64,000 bases of DNA from Deltaproteobacteria bacterium (GTDB lineage Bacteria; Myxococcota_A; Polyangia; GCA-2747355; JADLHG01), in assembly GCA_020848905.1 (NCBI GenBank), contig JADLHG010000045.1, positions 124,001-188,000 of the forward strand, written 5' to 3'. The stretch's first letter is position 1. Each line of letters begins with the position of its first letter. The notes under the pieces were generated by a model, which did no database searches, was not told the origin of the DNA, and saw only the letters and a program-made list of their open reading frames with translations. Position numbers and translations under genes: made by a program. Below are positions 44,722 to 53,161 of the stretch, piece by piece.

Positions 44722-46704
44722 ATGAGACGAGGATGCGCTTCACGGATCACGCTGCTCGGCGCGGCGTTGCTGTCGATCCCTCTCCCTGCCCTGGGCGCCG
44801 AGGGCAACGCCCCACTCCTCGCGACGCCGCAACTCGGGGGCCCTCTCCGGGAGGCGCTGGCGCAAGGACGCGCCCTGCTCCGCGGTCAGCTCGACGGGCT
44901 CCGGCCGAAGCAACAGGGGAGCCTCAAGCTGATGAGCTCCGCCACGGAGGTCGAGCTCTCGCGCAGCGTGGGCAAGGTGACGCTGGATCTGGCCCAGCAG
45001 AACGTGGCGGTGAGCACGGACCTGACGATCAAGGCCGTGGGGCCGCAGGTCGCGGAGCTCTACCTCTATGCGCCGCCGCTCCTCAACACCGTCGCGAAGG
45101 TCAGCGACGCGGGCGGAGAGCTCGTCACGAAGGAGCTCGGCTACGGGGTGCTCGGCGTGACGCTGCGCAAACCGCTCACGAGCGGGCAGACGCTGAGCCT
45201 GGCCGTGAGCCAGACCGGGCCGCCGGACTGCAAGGCTTCGTACCTCTCGGTGAAGGGCTGCATGATGTCGCCGAAGATGGCCTACAGCATCGAGTCGGCG
45301 TGGCAGCCGATGCTCCTCGACGGCTACAGCAGCGACATCGCCGAGGCCCAGGAGGCGCTGCTCTACGTGACCGTCACCGACCCCATCCTCGTGGCGGCGA
45401 CGGGGCTGCCGAAGGAGGCGCAGAAGAACGGGAACGGTACGACGACGTATGTCTTCCAGGGAGTGGACGGTGACCGCTTCGCGGTGGCTGCAGCGGCCTA
45501 CGACAAGGGCAGCTCCGCCTGGGGCGCCGACAAGCAGGTCAGCTCGTTTCTCACCGCGGGGTCCGCGCCGCACGGCGCAGCGTGGCGCGAGGCCGTGCTC
45601 GACGTGATGAAGTTCCACAGCGAGCGCTACGGCAGCTACGACCTGCCGAAGATCGACGTGGTGGAGGTGCCCGACGCGGCCGGCGCGGCCTTCGGTCCCT
45701 TCTCGGCGATCTTCCTCAACAGCACGCTGCTCAGCCTTGGCGCCACCCACTGGTCCACGCGCACCACGCTGGCGCACGAGCTCGGGCACCAGTGGTTCGG
45801 CGGGATCATCCGCATCGGCGAGTCGTACAGCCCCTGGCTCAACGAGGGGTGGGCCACCTTCGCCGAGATGGACTACACCGCGGCGCAGGCCAGCCTCGAG
45901 AACAAGGGGGACTACGCGCCGGCGCTGCGCAGCATGAAGAGCACGGCCTACGTCTACATGTCCAAGGCCGGCCAGGACACGCCCGTCACCTCGCCCATGA
46001 TCTACAAGGTCCCGCAGGAGATGTACGTGCTCCTGACCTACGACAAGGGGGCGATGGTGGTGAGCATGCTGCGCTACCTGCTCGGCGGCGACGCGGCGTT
46101 TCGCGCGGCCTTCGCCCGCTACCGCGCCGACCACGCGAGCAAGAAGGTCACCGTGACGAGCCTCCTCGAGTCCTTCAAGGGGGCCACGGGGAAGGACCTC
46201 ACGCGTTTCGCGAGCAAGTGGATCTACGGCACCGGACACCCCACGTTCACCGTGGAGACCCGGCGCGGCGGCCGCAGCAGCGACGGGAAGTACCGCACCG
46301 AGGTCAGCGTGACGGCGGACCAGGACTTCGGCCTGCCCGTGGAGCTCGAGCTCAACACGCTCGACGGGAAGTCGCAGCTCAAGGTGCTGCCGATGGCCAA
46401 TCTGAAGGAGAGCGTGACGGTCGAGACGGAGAGCGAGGTGCTCTTCGTGCGGGCGGATCCGTCGCGACAGCTCGTCTGCCGTCAGGTGAGCGCGCTGCCG
46501 GGCGACGTGCACGTGAACGGCGAGGTGGACGGGCTGGACCTGATCCTCACCGCGCGGGCAGCGGGGCAAACCTACACCTACAAGGGACACTACGGGACGG
46601 CCTTCGACGAGTGGGCCGACCTGAACTTCGACGGCATCGTGGACCAGGCGGACCTGGACGTGCTGCTCAAGGGCTTCGGTCGCAAGGCCGGGCAGGGAGG
46701 CTAG
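44722..46704 (+). CDS. Exported M1-family aminopeptidase with C-terminal dockerin
   Basis: The 660-residue protein has a signal peptide (SIPLPALGA), an M1-like N-terminal beta domain, the gluzincin zinc site HELGHQWFG followed 18 residues later by NEGWATF (about 351-380), and the C-terminal helical part. At about 593-657 it carries two calcium-binding loops of dockerin type: DVHVNGEVDGLD and DLNFDGIVDQAD, with Asp/Asn at positions 1, 3, 5, 9 and 12 (His at position 3 in the first). Dockerins bind cohesins; the next gene encodes a cohesin-like lipoprotein. AGGAGG supports ATG 44722. The peptidase would thus be docked on the outer cell surface. Confidence 0.88.
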   Translation: MRRGCASRITLLGAALLSIPLPALGAEGNAPLLATPQLGGPLREALAQGRALLRGQLDGLRPKQQGSLKLMSSATEVELSRSVGKVTLDLAQQNVAVSTDLTIKAVGPQVAELYLYAPPLLNTVAKVSDAGGELVTKELGYGVLGVTLRKPLTSGQTLSLAVSQTGPPDCKASYLSVKGCMMSPKMAYSIESAWQPMLLDGYSSDIAEAQEALLYVTVTDPILVAATGLPKEAQKNGNGTTTYVFQGVDGDRFAVAAAAYDKGSSAWGADKQVSSFLTAGSAPHGAAWREAVLDVMKFHSERYGSYDLPKIDVVEVPDAAGAAFGPFSAIFLNSTLLSLGATHWSTRTTLAHELGHQWFGGIIRIGESYSPWLNEGWATFAEMDYTAAQASLENKGDYAPALRSMKSTAYVYMSKAGQDTPVTSPMIYKVPQEMYVLLTYDKGAMVVSMLRYLLGGDAAFRAAFARYRADHASKKVTVTSLLESFKGATGKDLTRFASKWIYGTGHPTFTVETRRGGRSSDGKYRTEVSVTADQDFGLPVELELNTLDGKSQLKVLPMANLKESVTVETESEVLFVRADPSRQLVCRQVSALPGDVHVNGEVDGLDLILTARAAGQTYTYKGHYGTAFDEWADLNFDGIVDQADLDVLLKGFGRKAGQGG

Positions 46705-46706
46705 TC

Positions 46707-47327
46707 ATGTCGCGCATCGTGCGAACACTTCTGACGCGACGGGTGCCGGGGCTGGTCGTGCTCCTCGCGCTCGCCGGCCTGGGCTGCAGCGGGACTCCTT
46801 CGGCGGGAGCCGACGCCGGCGCGGGGCAGGACGGCCTCGGCTCGGGGTCGGATGGTGGCGGTGGTAGCGGAGCCTGGGTCTTCGTCCCCGAGGACAACGG
46901 GCAGGAGACCTCGGCCGTGGCCCTCGAGCTCGAGGGCGTGAAGGGAGACGAGGCCACGCTGAAGGTGGTCGCGCGCGGGCTCTCCGAGCTGCACAGCGTG
47001 GCCTTCCGGCTGGTCTTCGACCCGAAGGCCGTGACGGTGACCCGGCAGGAGCTCGGAGCGGTGTGGGGGGCCGCGCAGGGCCGGATGATCTCGCGTTTCG
47101 CCGTGCGGCTCGAGGGCGAGCTATGGGCCGGGATCGGCCACGTGGGCAAGGGGGCCGTGCGAGCCAACGCCGCCGCGTCCGTGGCCCGCGTCACCGTGAA
47201 GCTCAGCGGCGCGGGTCCGATCGAGCTTGGCTTTCGGGCCAAGCACAACGCCGCGCTCGCCCCGGCGCTCGGCACCACCTACAAGCCCGTCTGGCTCGGG
47301 GGGATGTTCAAGAGGAGCGGGAGCTAG
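46707..47327 (+). CDS. Cohesin-like domain lipoprotein
   Basis: The 206-residue protein has a signal peptide with lipobox (LAGLGC), a Gly/Asp-rich linker of about 30 residues, and a beta-rich domain of about 145 residues whose pattern fits cohesins: LKVVARGLSELHSVAFRLVFDPKAVTV is replaced here by shorter citations VAFRLVFDPKAVTV, LWAGIGHVGKG and VARVTVKLSGAG. It starts 2 bases after the dockerin peptidase gene, with GGGAGG 6 bases before the ATG. Anchored by lipid, it could hold the peptidase dockerin at the surface. The fold call is from pattern recognition only. Confidence 0.62.
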   Translation: MSRIVRTLLTRRVPGLVVLLALAGLGCSGTPSAGADAGAGQDGLGSGSDGGGGSGAWVFVPEDNGQETSAVALELEGVKGDEATLKVVARGLSELHSVAFRLVFDPKAVTVTRQELGAVWGAAQGRMISRFAVRLEGELWAGIGHVGKGAVRANAAASVARVTVKLSGAGPIELGFRAKHNAALAPALGTTYKPVWLGGMFKRSGS

Positions 47328-47333
47328 GCGAAA

Positions 47334-47451
47334 GGGCGGGAGGGGGTGCGAGAGCTGGGGGGAGGGGGTGGGCGAGAGGGCGAGCGGTGGTGGGCGCACG
47401 CGGGCGGTCGGGGTGCGTCGGTGCGGCGGGGAGGGTGTTGTTGTTGTTGTT
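47334..47451 (+). repeat. G-run tract (possible quadruplex) and (GTT)5 run before the RAYT gene
   Basis: From 47334 to 47372 there are six runs of three or more G (GGGCGGGAGGGGG and following runs). A trinucleotide run of five GTT lies at 47437-47451. Both lie in the 199-base gap between the cohesin gene and the transposase. No other gene or terminator is seen. Confidence 0.6.
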
Positions 47452-47526
47452 CTGTTCGTGTTTGTTCGTGCAAGGACATCGCCGACTTGATGTCCGACCA
47501 GCTCTCTGCTAGTATTGGCCTTATTC

Positions 47527-48294
47527 ATGCTGGCACGAAAACGCAAATCCTCCTCGGTCGATGACCGGTCGTCGGACACTCGTGTGCCAGCGGGTTCTGC
47601 GAGGCAGCTTCCACTGCCTATGCGGGAGGCGACGGGGTGGGGCGGGAAGCGCCAGGGGGCCGGGCGGAAGAAACAGCCGGGGAGCGGGCTGCCGCATCGG
47701 GCGCGACCGCTCCTCGCGAGCCGGTTTCCGGTGCACGTCACGATGAAGGTGGTGGAGGGGCTACCGAACCTGCGGAGCAAGAAGCAGCTCCGCGCGATCG
47801 AAGGCGCGTTCGTGAAGTCCGCGGGGCGGTTCGGGATGAACCTCGCGCACTACTCGATCCAGCAGAACCACCTCCACCTCGTGACCGAGGCCAAGGACCG
47901 GAGCGTGCTCATGAAGGGCCTGCGGGCGCTGGCGATCCGCCTGGCGCACGCGCTGAATGGGACCGTGGGCCGCAAAGGGCGCGTCTTTCGGGACCGCTAC
48001 CATCAGCACATCCTGAAGACGCCGAGCGAGGTGAAGGCCGCCCTCACGTACGTGCTTCAAAATCGACGCAAGCACGAACGCGCGCGGGGCAAGTGGGTCC
48101 CGCGGCGGGACCTGGACGCGTGCAGCTCGGCGCGCTACTTCAACGGCTGGAAGGACCTCACGCCGCTTCGCCCCGACGGAGACCCGCCGGTGCGCGAGCC
48201 GCGAACCTGGCTCCTCAGGACCGGGTGGAAGCTAGGAGGACTGATTCCTACAAGCGCGGTGCCGGGGTCCCAGGAAAGGCGCGGAGACCGGTAA
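47527..48294 (+). mobile_element. REP-associated tyrosine (Y1/HUH) transposase, RAYT
   Basis: The 255-residue protein has a basic N-terminus with GGKRQGAGRKK, the strand FPVHVTMKV, the HUH-type pair in QNHLHLVTEA and the probable catalytic Tyr in LTYVLQNRRKH; GRVFRDRYHQHIL also fits. RAYTs are single-copy domesticated transposases that process REP hairpins. No REP family or flanking insertion repeats are visible here. It ends directly against the convergent exported-protein gene. Confidence 0.85.
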
Positions 48295-48873
48295 CTACCG
48301 CCTACCCGGCATCCTCAGGTCCTGGCGGATGCGCTCGGCGATGGCCGCGGGGGTGAGCTCGGGGAAGAGGGTCTCAATGCCCAGAGTCAGGTTCGAGGGA
48401 AAGCGTGCCTGACCGTTCTCCACGCGGACGGTGCCGGGGCCGACCCCCGACCAGTCCTTCCACTCGAGGGTGGTGATGACCCAGTTCCCTCCGTCGAGAA
48501 GCTTGAGCTTCGACGCGGTCCGGGTGTGTGCCGGGGCGTCCCCCGAGAGCAGGCGCCCCCGCACCTCGGCCTCGAACGCCAGGACCGGAAAGGCCTCGTG
48601 CTCGCGCTTCACGGCGCGCTGGACGGAACGCATCTTGGGCACGAGGGCCAGGGCCTCGCGCAGGTCCTTGGCCCCGGAGACGTAGGCGAGCTGCCGGGTG
48701 GCGGACTGCCGGAGGTTCAGCGCGCTGAAGGCCCACCATTTCGCGAGGGACGCGAGCACCTTGGATTGCGGGCGACCCTCGCTGGCCTGGGCCGTCGGAG
48801 CTCCGAGCGTGAGACCGAGGAAGAGGGTGAGGCCACAGCAGGCAGCGACGGGGCGGAGGGATGGCGACGGCAT
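48295..48873 (-). CDS. Exported protein of unknown function
   Basis: The 192-residue protein has a signal peptide (LTLFLGLTLGAPTAQA). The mature part includes AKWWAFSALNLRQSATRQ and a later beta-rich stretch (GNWVITTLEWKDWSG). I do not recognise the family. ATG 48873 lacks a Shine-Dalgarno sequence; upstream in-frame alternatives (TTG, GTG) exist. Its stop codon abuts that of the convergent transposase gene. Confidence 0.58.
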   Translation of the reverse strand: MPSPSLRPVAACCGLTLFLGLTLGAPTAQASEGRPQSKVLASLAKWWAFSALNLRQSATRQLAYVSGAKDLREALALVPKMRSVQRAVKREHEAFPVLAFEAEVRGRLLSGDAPAHTRTASKLKLLDGGNWVITTLEWKDWSGVGPGTVRVENGQARFPSNLTLGIETLFPELTPAAIAERIRQDLRMPGRR

Positions 48874-48886
48874 GCGGGCAGGCCAG

Positions 48887-48902
48887 TGCACGGTGCAGGC
48901 CA
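48887..48902 (-). promoter_or_regulatory. Possible sigma54 promoter (weak)
   Basis: On the minus strand TGGCCTGCACCGTGCA has correct GG/GC spacing (9 of 12). The predicted start is about 4 bases before ATG 48873, so the mRNA would be nearly leaderless. Confidence 0.22.
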
Positions 48903-49031
48903 ATACTTGCCGCCTCGCGCTCGCGCCGGACTCAGGGGAATTGCCTGATCTTTTGTCGCGGGTGGCGGCGACCGGGGACGCTCGGCCTGGCCAGGCCAGC
49001 CACAGGAGCCACTGCTCCGCTTGCCGCCGAT

Positions 49032-49088
49032 GGGCTGGCTTGCCCGTGGTGGGTTGGCTTGCCCCTGGTGGGCTGGCTTGCCCCTGGT
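49032..49088 (+). repeat. Three contiguous 19-base tandem repeats before the deaminase gene
   Basis: Units of GGGCTGGCTTGCCCCTGGT type start at 49032, 49051 and 49070, with one or two substitutions between them and no spacers. They end about 28 bases before ATG 49116 in an otherwise featureless 242-base gap. Confidence 0.8.
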
Positions 49089-49115
49089 GGCCCGTTCCGC
49101 TCTATCCTCGCCGCC

Positions 49116-50444
49116 ATGTCCCGCATGCTCATCGAAGGCGCCGATGCCCTGCTCACCGAACCGATGCTTTCCCTGCGCCGAGGCGTGAACCTGGCCCTCG
49201 ACGGGGGCCGCATCCTGGCGATAGGCGACGTTCCGCCCGGGTTCGTTCCCGACGAGCGCCTCGACGCCCGCGGGCTGCTCGCGCTCCCCGGCTTCTTCAA
49301 CGCGCACTGCCACGCCGCGATGAGCCTCGTGCGGGGCTTCGCCGAGGACCTGCCCTTTCCGCGCTGGCTGAACGAGAAGATCTGGGTGGCCGAGTCGGCC
49401 CTCGAGCCCGAGGACGTCTACTGGGGGACGGCGCTCGCCGCCTGCGAGATGATCCGGGCCGGGATCGTGGGCTTCGCGGACCACTACTTCTTCATGGACC
49501 GCGCGGCGCGGGCGGTCGAGGAGTCGGGGCTGAAGGCGCTCCTGGCCTGGTGCCTCTTCGGCCTCGGGCCCGAACGCGAGGTGGGGGGCGCCTCGCTCGA
49601 GGAGACGACCGCCTTCGTGCGCGCGCACCACGGACGCGCGGAGGGACGGCTGCGCTGCGCCCTCGGGCCGCACTCGCCGTACATGTGTCCGCCAGAGTTT
49701 CTGGTCGCCGTGCGCCGGGAGGCCGAGCGGTTCGGCGTGGGCGTGCACCTGCACCTCTCCGAGAGCGAGGAGCAGGTGCAGGCCTCGCTCGCGCGGCACG
49801 GCAGGCGGCCGGTGGCGCAGGTGGCCGAGCTCGGGCTTCTCGACGGGCCGTGTCTCGCCGCGCACTGCATCGCCGTGGACGAGGCGGACCTCGAGCTCCT
49901 CGCGCAGCCCGGCGTGCACGTGGCGCACACGCCCAAGACATACATGAAGCTGGCCATGCAGATGGCCCCGCTCTCGCGGCAGCTCGGGGCGGGGGTGCGC
50001 GTGGCTCTCGGCACGGACGGACCCGCGTCGAATTTCGACCTGAACCTCCTCGAGGTCATGCGCCTGGCCGGGCTCGTGCAGAAGCTCGCCACGCAGGACG
50101 CCGAGGCGCTGCCCGTGGCCACGCTGCTCGCGCTCGCCACCCGCGCCGGGGCCGAGGCGCTCGGGTTTCCCGAGAGCGGCCAGCTCCGCGCCGGTGCTCC
50201 AGCCGACCTGATCTTGATCGATACGCGACGGCCCCACTTCGTGCCGCGCCACGACCTCGCCGCGGCCGTGGTCTACGCCGCGCATCCCGCCGACGTTCGC
50301 CACGTCTTCGTGGACGGTCGCGCGCTCCTGCGCGACGGCGCGCTCACCACCCTCGACGAGGAGCGCATCCTCTACGAGGCCGAGCGGCGGGCGCTGCGCC
50401 TCACGGGCCAGCCGCTGACGCAGCTTCGGCGGTACGAGGGGTGA
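49116..50444 (+). CDS. mtaD: Amidohydrolase, 5-methylthioadenosine/S-adenosylhomocysteine deaminase-like
   Basis: The 442-residue protein has the metal-binding motif NAHCHAAMSLVRG, GVHLHLSESEEQV, AAHCIAVDEAD and ALGTDGPASNFDLNLLEVMR, the order seen in MtaD/TrzN-type amidohydrolases. It deaminates adenosine-type nucleosides in the methylthioadenosine/S-adenosylhomocysteine branch in this family; other substrates are possible. The start ATG 49116 has no strong ribosome site. Confidence 0.82.
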   Translation: MSRMLIEGADALLTEPMLSLRRGVNLALDGGRILAIGDVPPGFVPDERLDARGLLALPGFFNAHCHAAMSLVRGFAEDLPFPRWLNEKIWVAESALEPEDVYWGTALAACEMIRAGIVGFADHYFFMDRAARAVEESGLKALLAWCLFGLGPEREVGGASLEETTAFVRAHHGRAEGRLRCALGPHSPYMCPPEFLVAVRREAERFGVGVHLHLSESEEQVQASLARHGRRPVAQVAELGLLDGPCLAAHCIAVDEADLELLAQPGVHVAHTPKTYMKLAMQMAPLSRQLGAGVRVALGTDGPASNFDLNLLEVMRLAGLVQKLATQDAEALPVATLLALATRAGAEALGFPESGQLRAGAPADLILIDTRRPHFVPRHDLAAAVVYAAHPADVRHVFVDGRALLRDGALTTLDEERILYEAERRALRLTGQPLTQLRRYEG

Positions 50445-50457
50445 AGCGCGCTAGATC

Positions 50458-51108
50458 TTACATCCCGTACGTGGCGAGGGTGCAGCCGCCGATGCGATCC
50501 ATCTCGGGGGCGCCGGAGCGCTCGCTGCGCGGGACGCAGTAGCGCACGCCCACGTGCAGCGCCTGCGCGGTGAGGGTCAGGCTCGCGGCCCAGAGGGCGG
50601 GCTGCAGCTCGGCGTCGGCGCCGTGGATCGTCGCGCCGCCGGAGGTGGAGGGGGTGCGCCCCTCGCGGGCGGGAATGCGCCACTGGCTGTAGGGCAGCGC
50701 CTGGAGCGCCTTGACGAGCGCGTCGAGCTGGTGCGCGGGCTTCGTCGGAGCGTCGGGCATCGGGCGGCGGGACCCCATGGCCGAGGCGACCACCGTCGCT
50801 TGCACCGGAGGCAGGCGCTCGCCCTGGCCGTGCCCGAGGAGCCGGTCCTTCACCCCCTGCACGCGGGCCATCAGGCTCTGGCCGAGCGCGAGGGTGGTGC
50901 CCAGGCGCGGGTGCGGCGCGACGAGCTCGGTGAGCGGCTTCAGCTTCGGCCGCACGAGAGAAAGGAGGCGCTTCAGGCCGCTGTTCGAGGTTTCCTTCGC
51001 CGGGGCGGCGTGACCGAAGGCCGGGGCGCTGTCGTCCACGTCGGTGGCGCGCGCCAGGCTCGGGGCGAGGGCGAGAAGGAGGGCACTGGAGATTTGAATC
51101 GACCGCAT
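50458..51108 (-). CDS. Exported protein of unknown function
   Basis: The 216-residue protein has a signal peptide (ISSALLLALAPSLARA). The mature part has a Lys/Pro-rich segment (LKRLLSLVRPKLKPLTELV) and a C-terminal region with two cysteines (VRYCVPRSE, GGCTLATYGM). No known family is evident. The start was set at ATG 51108 because GAGG is 8 bases upstream; ATG 51114 is too close. It is convergent with the deaminase gene with a 13-base gap. Confidence 0.62.
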   Translation of the reverse strand: MRSIQISSALLLALAPSLARATDVDDSAPAFGHAAPAKETSNSGLKRLLSLVRPKLKPLTELVAPHPRLGTTLALGQSLMARVQGVKDRLLGHGQGERLPPVQATVVASAMGSRRPMPDAPTKPAHQLDALVKALQALPYSQWRIPAREGRTPSTSGGATIHGADAELQPALWAASLTLTAQALHVGVRYCVPRSERSGAPEMDRIGGCTLATYGM

Positions 51109-51136
51109 CGGCATCACCTCTGGCGGCCCGGCGAAC

Positions 51137-51152
51137 TGCAACCCGTGTGCCG
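51137..51152 (-). promoter_or_regulatory. Candidate sigma54 promoter of the 50458-51108 gene
   Basis: On the minus strand CGGCACACGGGTTGCA has the GGCAC core and a perfect TTGCA with correct spacing (10 of 12). The predicted start near 51127 leaves about 19 bases, including the Shine-Dalgarno sequence, before ATG 51108. Confidence 0.5.
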
Positions 51153-51397
51153 ACTATGACGCCTCCCGTCACGCGATCCACTGCGTGTATTTCCAGTTGC
51201 TTACGGTGATCGCGCTGGCCTCGCGACCGCGCTGGGGCCGGCTGTCCAGGGGACACGCTTGTTACGCGGGGAGTCACGACCCCGCCTGGGCGGACCCCGG
51301 GACTATTGCCCGTCAAACGCCTGTTCTACTCCTTCGCTGGCGTCGGCGGGGGGGCGAGGTCAGCCCGATCGACGCCCTCAAGGAGAGGCAAGCAGCC

Positions 51398-53059
51398 ATG
51401 CGCGCGAGGAAGCTCGAAGCGAATCGCAGGGGCGGGTGGGAGCACGCCGCGGCACGGTCGGCCGCGCTGCTCCTCGTGGGGCTCACCGCGCTCACCGAGC
51501 TCACCGGGGCGAGCGGGTGCGGGACGCCTGCGTCGAGCCCCGATGCTGGGAGGACGACCGACGCGAGGGGCGACGCGACCGCGGCCGATCTGGCGCGGGG
51601 CGACGCGGTCGGTTCGTCGCTTTGCCCCGGGCCGGGCGCCTCCGAGTGTGCGGGAGAGGCCACGCGCCGCTGCGAGCGTGACGGTCGCGGCGTCCTGCGC
51701 TGGAGCGCGCCGGTCCCCTGCAAACCCGGCGAGTACTGCGTGGCGGGCGCGTGTGCGGCGCCAACCGCGAAGCAGCAGCGGTGGGCCTCGGAGCTCGAGG
51801 CCTTCGCGACCGCCCTGCGCCAGACGTCGGGCTGGGTCGACGACGTGCCCGTGGACGTGGCCGCACTCGCGGCGGCGGCCAAGTCGATCCTCTTTCACGG
51901 TGCCGAGGAGGACGGCGTGATGTTCCGCGCCGCCCGCCGAGTGCTCGTCGGCTTCCCCATCGGGCACGCCGGGCTCGACGCGGGCCTCCGCTGCGGCAAG
52001 CCGGACGCCCCGATGAGCGAGCTCTCCACGCTCGGAGTCTGCGCCCACCCCTACCAGGACCACTTCGTCGTGACGCACGCCGAGGCGACGAACCCGCTCA
52101 AGCTCGCGCCGGGCGATCGGGTGACGGCCGTCGACGGGCTGCGCGGCAAGGCGCTCGTCGAGGAGCTCTACCTGCGGACCATCTGCGCCGGCAGCACCGC
52201 GACCGAGGGGGCGAAGCACGCGCAGGTGGCCGCCTCGCTCTTCGGGGCGCTCGCCCCCGGGGTCACGCTGACGGTGGTCTCCCCGAGCGGAGCCACGCGC
52301 ACGGTGAAGCTCGAGAAGCCGGGCACGGGGGGCCTCTGGTGCCGCTACCGGGGGGCGCCGGCCGCGCCGCCGGTCATCGCGGCCACCCTGCGCCCCGACG
52401 GGGTAGGCGTCATCCGGCTGACCGGCTTCACGCCCGCCGGCGGGTTCAAGGGGAAGACCATGCCCGAGCTCCTGGCCGAGATAGAGGCCTTCAAGAAGGA
52501 GCTCGCGGTCGAGTTCGCGAAGGTGAAGCAGGCGAAGGGGCTCATCTGGGACGTACGCGGCAACACCGGCGGCGCCACACCCGTGGGCCTCGCGATCGTG
52601 GGCGGCTTCCCCGGCGTGCGCACGACGAAGATCGCCCATTGCGACTCCCGCATCCCCTACAGCGAGCCGCCGGCCTTCTACGGGGGGGAGTCGGCCTTCG
52701 ACTACGTCGTGGCGCCGGACCCGCTCTTTGCGTTCACGGGCAAGGTGGCGGTGCTCGTGGACGGTCTCGCGGTGAGCGCGGCCGACTACTTCCTGCGGGC
52801 GGTGGCCGAGGCGACGAACGTGCCTCGCGTGGGCGCGGCGCCAGCGGGCGGCTTCGGTGGCGGGGTGGTCACGATCGAGGTGAGCCGGGACCCCGCGCTC
52901 TACGCCGCCTCGGACACTGCACGCTGCGTCGACGCCGACGGCAAGGCCCTCGAGGGGCGCGCGGTCGTGCCCACCCATCCGCTCGAGTACCGCCCGGCCG
53001 ACCTCGCGGCCGGCGTGGACACCCTCCTCGAGGCCGCGGCGGCGCTCGTCAAGCCGTGA
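51398..53059 (+). CDS. Lipoprotein with PDZ and S41 (C-terminal processing protease-like) domain
   Basis: The 553-residue protein has a signal peptide with lipobox (ASGC), an Asp/Ala/Arg-rich linker, a Cys-rich segment (CAGEATRRCERDG), a PDZ-like part (LAPGDRVTAVDGLRGK) and an S41-type fold (GVIRLTGFTPAGGF, GLIWDVRGNTGG). The nucleophilic Ser is likely in GLAVSAADYF (about 459). The Lys that completes the dyad in CtpA-type enzymes is not found in the following 28 residues, so it may be inactive or use a different residue. The 289-base gap before it shows no clear promoter. Confidence 0.75.
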   Translation: MRARKLEANRRGGWEHAAARSAALLLVGLTALTELTGASGCGTPASSPDAGRTTDARGDATAADLARGDAVGSSLCPGPGASECAGEATRRCERDGRGVLRWSAPVPCKPGEYCVAGACAAPTAKQQRWASELEAFATALRQTSGWVDDVPVDVAALAAAAKSILFHGAEEDGVMFRAARRVLVGFPIGHAGLDAGLRCGKPDAPMSELSTLGVCAHPYQDHFVVTHAEATNPLKLAPGDRVTAVDGLRGKALVEELYLRTICAGSTATEGAKHAQVAASLFGALAPGVTLTVVSPSGATRTVKLEKPGTGGLWCRYRGAPAAPPVIAATLRPDGVGVIRLTGFTPAGGFKGKTMPELLAEIEAFKKELAVEFAKVKQAKGLIWDVRGNTGGATPVGLAIVGGFPGVRTTKIAHCDSRIPYSEPPAFYGGESAFDYVVAPDPLFAFTGKVAVLVDGLAVSAADYFLRAVAEATNVPRVGAAPAGGFGGGVVTIEVSRDPALYAASDTARCVDADGKALEGRAVVPTHPLEYRPADLAAGVDTLLEAAAALVKP

Positions 53060-53161
53060 GCGTCACTGCATCGAGGTGACCGCCAACAGACCGCGAAAGA
53101 GTGCTAGGATGCCCTGTCAGTAGGCTGCACGGGACATCATTTCACTAGAGAGGGGGGCGGG

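Noticed and set aside
44722-47327. Cellulosome-type complex
   Set aside because: No scaffoldin with several cohesins and no glycoside hydrolases with dockerins are seen; only one enzyme and one cohesin-like protein.
49032-49088. CRISPR array
   Set aside because: The repeats are contiguous with no spacers, and no cas genes are present.
51190-51210. Sigma54 promoter before the S41 lipoprotein gene (TTGCT)
   Set aside because: No GG at the required distance upstream.
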